From Bacteroides sp. (GTDB lineage Bacteria; Bacteroidota; Bacteroidia; Bacteroidales; Bacteroidaceae): a DNA stretch of 8,020 nt. The stretch lies in assembly GCA_017556595.1 (NCBI GenBank), contig JAFYML010000064.1, positions 1-8,020 on the forward strand, read 5' to 3'. The notes under the pieces are model-generated. The model ran no database searches and was not told the origin of the DNA. It saw only the letters and a list, made by a program, of their open reading frames with translations. The position numbers and the translations under genes were made by a program. Numbering within the stretch: position 1 is the first letter of the stretch; the number at the start of each line of letters is the position of its first letter. This document shows, piece after piece, positions 3,817-8,020 of the stretch.

Positions 3817-6447
3817 ATGGAAAATATATTCAAGAATAGTAAATACACTGAGAAATTGCTTCACACTATTGCCGACAACATGATTCTTGTTGACGTAAAC
3901 GGCAATTGCAGAGCCGTGCACCATGTAGAAGCGACACACTCATGGTTCATCACAGAAGAGACGTTGTTGGGAAAGAACATTTGGGAGTTGATACCTAATG
4001 CTACTTACCAACAAATATATCCCATCTTTAAACATGTGTTGCAATATCAGAAACAGATGGCTCAAGATATTGAAATGGAATTAAGAGGGACAACCTTTTA
4101 CTTCCGATGCATACTTTCGCCTTTCGAAGGAATGGTATTGGCACAATATCGCGACATTACAGAGCGCAACCAACGAAAAGTTGAACTTGAAAAGCAAAAC
4201 AATGCGCTATACGAAATACAAAAAGCAGCACTGATTGGCGATTGGAAATATGACTCACGAACAAACATATTATCTTTTTCGGGACATACAGGCATCGTAC
4301 CGCAAAAGCCCGAACAACACATCTCGCCCGAAGAGTACATAAATCTTATCGTACCCGAAGACAGAGAAGGATTCAAAGATTGGTTCAATTTTGTTTTGCA
4401 AGGTCGTTTACACCAAAGCATAGACTACCGAATAATCTCCAATGGACGTATATACTATACCCGTCAAAAAGCCTTCGCACGCGAACATCATAGAGATGGA
4501 AGCACTACACTCGAAGGATACATACAAAACATTACCGACCTGCAAGAAAGCCGCAACGATATTACCTTGCTTACCGACGTTATCAACAACTCGGTCGAAG
4601 ACATCTTTGCAATGAAGGAAGATGGTACAATGATATTTGCCAACCGCCAATTCCGTACACACAACAACATTGATTGGAAAGCAAACATTGAAAACTACAA
4701 CATCGGTGACCTTGGCACATTCTTCAAAAATAGAGAAGAATGGAAACAATTCGCCTCTACCGTAGTAAAAGGTGAAAAAGCTACCGGAGTGATGCATAGC
4801 AATCCCTACCCACTATTCCCAGAAATCATCATGACAGAAGGTATTGCCTACTGGATGACAAACGAATACGGAGAGAATACACTTTGGGGATTTTCACGCG
4901 ACATCAGTAAGCGAGTAAAAGGCGAACAAGCCAATAAGCAACTAAGCCAGATACTTGACCAAACCATTGAAAACCTCCCGGCAAGTATCGTTGTAAAAGA
5001 CATTAATAACGAATTCAGATATATCTACCGCAACCGAGAAGCTTACCGAAGAGGGTTGCACAGAGAGAATGCTATCGGTAAAACCGACTTCGATTATTAT
5101 CCACAAGATGTAGCTCAAGGAAAAAGAAATATTGATATTGAAATAGCCAAGACAGGTATTGAAAGACATTGGAGATCCTTGGAAATGGATAAAGATGGTA
5201 TGCCTCTCTACTTGGACAAACGAAAAAAAATACTGAAAGGAGAAAATCCACTACTCCTATGTATCGATTGGGATATTACCGAGCTCGAAGAAATGAGACA
5301 ACAATTGGTAATAGCCAAGGAAAAAGCCGAAAACTCTGACAAACTGAAATCTACATTCTTGGCAAACATGAGTCACGAAATACGCACACCACTCAATGCC
5401 ATTGTAGGTTTCTCAAGAATCATTGCCGAGAGCGACGACATAGAAGAGCGTAAAACTTATTACCACATCATTGAGGAAAACAACGAACGCTTGTTGCAAC
5501 TAATCAATGAAATCCTTGATTTGTCAAAGATAGAAGCAGGCATCATCGAGATGAATATCAGCGATGTAAATATGCACGAACTTTGTACAGAAATACACAA
5601 TGCACACAAACTTCGTTGTCCTGCAGGTGTAGAATTGATATTCGAGACATCCGAACCAAACACCATTGCTAAGGGAGATAAGAATAGAATATTCCAAGTC
5701 ATTTCCAATCTTATTGGCAATGCGTTTAAATTCACTAAAAGCGGAAATGTGAGCTACGGCTATTGCATAAAGAACAATATGCTTAGTTTCCATGTATCCG
5801 ATACGGGAGCTGGAATAGCAGAAGACAAGATAGATAAAATCTTCGACCGATTTGTCAAAGCTAATAATGTGGCGCAAGGCACAGGATTAGGGCTATCAAT
5901 CAGTAAAGTTATCATTGAACGATTGGGAGGAAAAATAGCCGTTTCGTCCATCGAAAACAAAGGAACAACATTTACCTTCACCCTACCCCTTGCCAACGAA
6001 CAACCAAAAGAGGTTGAGGTTGTTATTAATACACCGCAACCAAAAGAAGTACAATCGCAAGCAAACAATACTAACTCTCAAAACAATAATACACTGAAAA
6101 CAAGACTTGTTGCCGAAGATACAGATAGCAATTATATCTTAGCAAAAGCAATACTAGGAAAGATTTACAATTTGAAGCGTGCGAAAGACGGCATGGAAGC
6201 GGTAAGCATGTTCGAAGAGATTAATCCCGATTTAATATTAATGGACATGAAAATGCCTAATTTAGATGGTTTGGACGCAACACGTATCATACGTCAACTT
6301 TCAAAAGAAGTACCCATCATTGCATTAACGGCTTATGCTTTTGAACATGATAAACAAGCCGCATTAGAAGCTGGATGCAACGACTTTCTCACCAAGCCAT
6401 ACACTCAAGAAATGATTAAAGGAATGATTGAAAAATACATCCGATAA
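3817..6447 (+). CDS. Soluble hybrid sensor histidine kinase with four PAS-like domains and a receiver
   Basis: This 876-residue hybrid two-component protein has no signal peptide or membrane helix, so it should sense in the cytoplasm. Four PAS-like regions end in the usual PAS/PAC signatures DIT (113-115), NIT (238-240), DIS (362-364) and DIT (486-488). The fourth (about 375-490) looks like a PAS_4-type sensor; the third is the least typical. A helical linker (about 489-515) leads to the dimerisation domain with HEIRTPLN and phosphoacceptor His520. The ATPase domain has the N box (Asn631-Asn635), DTGAGI (662-667), IFDRF (675-679) and GTGLGL (688-693). A Q/N-rich linker (about 727-762), containing QPKEV twice, joins the receiver, which has Glu767/Asp768, phosphoacceptor Asp810, Thr838 and Lys860; all catalytic residues are present. 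The receiver is the last domain, with no DNA-binding output, so a phosphotransfer partner or separate regulator elsewhere is inferred. The ligand is unknown. Spacing places it in an operon with the preceding glycosyltransferase. Confidence 0.95.
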   Translation: MENIFKNSKYTEKLLHTIADNMILVDVNGNCRAVHHVEATHSWFITEETLLGKNIWELIPNATYQQIYPIFKHVLQYQKQMAQDIEMELRGTTFYFRCILSPFEGMVLAQYRDITERNQRKVELEKQNNALYEIQKAALIGDWKYDSRTNILSFSGHTGIVPQKPEQHISPEEYINLIVPEDREGFKDWFNFVLQGRLHQSIDYRIISNGRIYYTRQKAFAREHHRDGSTTLEGYIQNITDLQESRNDITLLTDVINNSVEDIFAMKEDGTMIFANRQFRTHNNIDWKANIENYNIGDLGTFFKNREEWKQFASTVVKGEKATGVMHSNPYPLFPEIIMTEGIAYWMTNEYGENTLWGFSRDISKRVKGEQANKQLSQILDQTIENLPASIVVKDINNEFRYIYRNREAYRRGLHRENAIGKTDFDYYPQDVAQGKRNIDIEIAKTGIERHWRSLEMDKDGMPLYLDKRKKILKGENPLLLCIDWDITELEEMRQQLVIAKEKAENSDKLKSTFLANMSHEIRTPLNAIVGFSRIIAESDDIEERKTYYHIIEENNERLLQLINEILDLSKIEAGIIEMNISDVNMHELCTEIHNAHKLRCPAGVELIFETSEPNTIAKGDKNRIFQVISNLIGNAFKFTKSGNVSYGYCIKNNMLSFHVSDTGAGIAEDKIDKIFDRFVKANNVAQGTGLGLSISKVIIERLGGKIAVSSIENKGTTFTFTLPLANEQPKEVEVVINTPQPKEVQSQANNTNSQNNNTLKTRLVAEDTDSNYILAKAILGKIYNLKRAKDGMEAVSMFEEINPDLILMDMKMPNLDGLDATRIIRQLSKEVPIIALTAYAFEHDKQAALEAGCNDFLTKPYTQEMIKGMIEKYIR

Positions 6448-6458
6448 AGAGAAAAAAC

Positions 6459-6493
6459 AAAATAGGGTTGCCTCGAAAAAGCAACCCTATTTT
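6459..6493. terminator. Bidirectional intrinsic terminator between convergent genes
   Basis: AAAATAGGGTTGC (6459-6471) and GCAACCCTATTTT (6481-6493) form a perfect 13-bp stem with a 9-nt loop. T-rich tracts follow on both strands (TTTTATTTT on the plus strand; the complement of GAAAAAACAAAA on the minus strand). It lies 11 bp after the kinase stop and 24 bp after the end of the convergent dehydratase gene, so it can end both transcripts. Confidence 0.88.
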
Positions 6494-6517
6494 ATTTTCC
6501 CTTTATACAAAATTTAT

Positions 6518-8020
6518 TTAGTTTTCTTGTTTGTGATCAAGCACTTCAAAACAAGAGTTCTTACTTACAAATTCAGGCACCAACTCCTTCATAGCTGCAA
6601 CAATCTTCATTTGATCGTATCCATAGCTAATATCTATCAAATCTTGAATTTGATGCTTAACCTCGTCATAGTCATACTCACGAACAGTTGCAATCATAAT
6701 CTTTTCGTGATAAGTAGGCTTAGTAAGTTCCTTCACATTCAACAACTCTTCGTAAAGTTTCTCACCATGACGCAAACCGGTAAATTCAATCTTCACATCT
6801 GTTCTTCCCGACAAGCTAATCATTCGTTTTGCTAGATCAACAATCTTGACTGGCTTACCCATATCAAAGATATAGATTTCACCACCAGTACCCATGCTAC
6901 CTGCCTCAAGCACTAGACGACACGCTTCGGGGATAGTCATAAAATAACGTATGATTTCTGGATGGGTAACAGTTACCGGGCCACCTCTTTGTATTTGATC
7001 GCGGAAACGAGGAATAACAGAACCGTTCGAACCTAACACATTACCAAAACGAGTTGTAATGAATTGAGTAGCCGATTTGTTCTCTGCCAATATTTTTTTA
7101 GCCAACGATTGTACGTAGATTTCACAGATTCGTTTTGAACAACCCATTACGTTTGTTGGGTTTACTGCTTTATCCGTAGAAATCATAACGAACTTCTTCG
7201 CACCATATTTCACGGCTAAATCGGCCAAATTTCGAGTACCCAACACATTTATTTGGATAGATTCAGAAACATTATCTTCCATCATTGGCACATGCTTATA
7301 TGCTGCAGCATGGAAAATATATTGAGGTTTATATTCCTTAAAAATCGTCTCCATGCGTGTTTGGTTAGATATATCAGCTACAATAGTAGCCGCATCTATA
7401 TTTCGCCATTTATCTTGCAATTCCAAACGAATATCATGGAGTGGTGTTTCTGCTTGGTCAATCAAAATGAGTTTATAAGGATTGAATGATGCAACTTGAC
7501 GCATAATTTCACTACCAATTGAGCCTGCAGCGCCCGTAATAAGCACTCGTTTACCCTCAAGATGCGAAGCTACTTTCTTAATATCTATCTCGATGGGATT
7601 GCGTTGCAACAAGTCTTCAATTTGTATCTCCTTAATCTGAGTGTGCTCCAATGTCTGACCATTCCATTCGCTCAAAGGTGGTGCTGTTAAAAGTTTAATT
7701 TTATTAGCCAACAACATATCTGCTAATTCATTCTTCTTCAACTCTTCCATCTTTGCCGGAGAAACAATAACAGTTTTAACATCAGCATCATGAAGTACAT
7801 CAATAATATCAGCATCGTTTGGATATACCTTCACACCCATAATAACCTTTCCTATCAGTTCTTGTTCATCAGCAATGAAACCACGCAAACGATAATGGCT
7901 ATTGAAATTCACTCTTAATGATTTAGCAATGTTCACACCAGCCTCTTTTGCCCCATATATCATCACATTTGCACTATGACGAGTATCGAAATTTAGCAAC
8001 TCAAAGATTGTTTTTACAAC
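6518..8020 (-). CDS. Membrane-type nucleotide-sugar 4,6-dehydratase (CapD/WbpM/PglF family), 5' end missing
   Basis: 500 residues are visible. The frame stays open to the right edge, so the true start and the expected N-terminal membrane helices (about 100-150 residues in full-length relatives) lie outside. The apparent start at 7999 is an internal TTG. Two Rossmann-like domains follow. The first (visible residues about 17-130) begins VMIYGAKEAG, where the usual GAGxAG loop has Lys for Gly. The second is an extended short-chain dehydrogenase domain (about 155-440) with the NAD-binding loop TGAAGSIGSE (162-171), ISTDKAVNPTNVMGCSKR (280-297) and RFGNVLGSNGSVIPRF (324-339). It carries Met292 and Lys296 in place of Tyr-xxx-Lys, the SMK-type active site described for WbpM relatives. 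Family members convert UDP-GlcNAc to a 4-keto-6-deoxy sugar, the first step towards sugars such as QuiNAc, FucNAc or bacillosamine for capsule, O-antigen or glycoprotein. The exact product is not determinable here. Confidence 0.93.
   Translation of the reverse strand, partial: VVKTIFELLNFDTRHSANVMIYGAKEAGVNIAKSLRVNFNSHYRLRGFIADEQELIGKVIMGVKVYPNDADIIDVLHDADVKTVIVSPAKMEELKKNELADMLLANKIKLLTAPPLSEWNGQTLEHTQIKEIQIEDLLQRNPIEIDIKKVASHLEGKRVLITGAAGSIGSEIMRQVASFNPYKLILIDQAETPLHDIRLELQDKWRNIDAATIVADISNQTRMETIFKEYKPQYIFHAAAYKHVPMMEDNVSESIQINVLGTRNLADLAVKYGAKKFVMISTDKAVNPTNVMGCSKRICEIYVQSLAKKILAENKSATQFITTRFGNVLGSNGSVIPRFRDQIQRGGPVTVTHPEIIRYFMTIPEACRLVLEAGSMGTGGEIYIFDMGKPVKIVDLAKRMISLSGRTDVKIEFTGLRHGEKLYEELLNVKELTKPTYHEKIMIATVREYDYDEVKHQIQDLIDISYGYDQMKIVAAMKELVPEFVSKNSCFEVLDHKQEN

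Noticed and set aside
6428..6835. Plus-strand open frame after the kinase gene
   Set aside because: It spans the bidirectional terminator and the 3' end of the convergent dehydratase gene, with no promoter and no recognisable protein features.
7997..7999. TTG at 7999 as start of the dehydratase
   Set aside because: The same frame continues without a stop for seven more codons to the window edge, and family members have a longer N-terminus with membrane helices.

Overview
The window looks like chromosomal DNA from a member of the order Bacteroidales (Bacteroides/Prevotella-type). Three lines of evidence support this: an nqrA-nqrB Na+-translocating NADH:quinone reductase locus with Bacteroidetes-style protein sequence; promoters of the TTG-N19/20-TAnnTTTG class typical of the Bacteroidetes primary sigma factor; and mostly A-rich leaders with little Shine-Dalgarno signal. 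The genus cannot be fixed from the sequence alone.

Layout. Positions 1-1596 (minus strand) carry the 5' end of nqrB, cut by the window edge, preceded by complete nqrA. Their promoter lies near 1634-1641 and is overlapped by a 16-bp dyad. Transcribed away from it is a small gene (1822-2229, plus strand) for a tandem helix-hairpin-helix protein of the DUF4332 type, with a near-perfect promoter and a strong hairpin terminator. A gene-free stretch of about 310 bp follows. It holds the most unusual element of the window, a five-unit, 22-bp tandem array (2326-2435) built from alternating TGCTCAC/GTGAGCA heptamers in exact 11-bp steps. A clear promoter near its right end drives a two-gene operon: a membrane-anchored family 2 glycosyltransferase (2606-3796) and, 20 bp later, an 876-residue soluble hybrid sensor histidine kinase with four PAS-like domains and a C-terminal receiver (3817-6447). 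A bidirectional hairpin terminator separates it from a convergent gene for a membrane-type nucleotide-sugar 4,6-dehydratase (CapD/WbpM/PglF family), whose N-terminus runs off the right edge.

How the genes fit together. NqrA/NqrB are respiratory sodium-pump subunits. The glycosyltransferase and the dehydratase both suggest cell-surface polysaccharide or glycan synthesis, but they face each other and need not be co-regulated. The hybrid kinase is co-transcribed with the glycosyltransferase by spacing, which suggests signalling linked to polysaccharide output. It has no DNA-binding domain of its own, and no partner is visible here. Most genes are ordinary family members. The points deserving a second look are the 22-bp phased array, the dyad over the nqr promoter, and the glycosyltransferase-kinase pairing.
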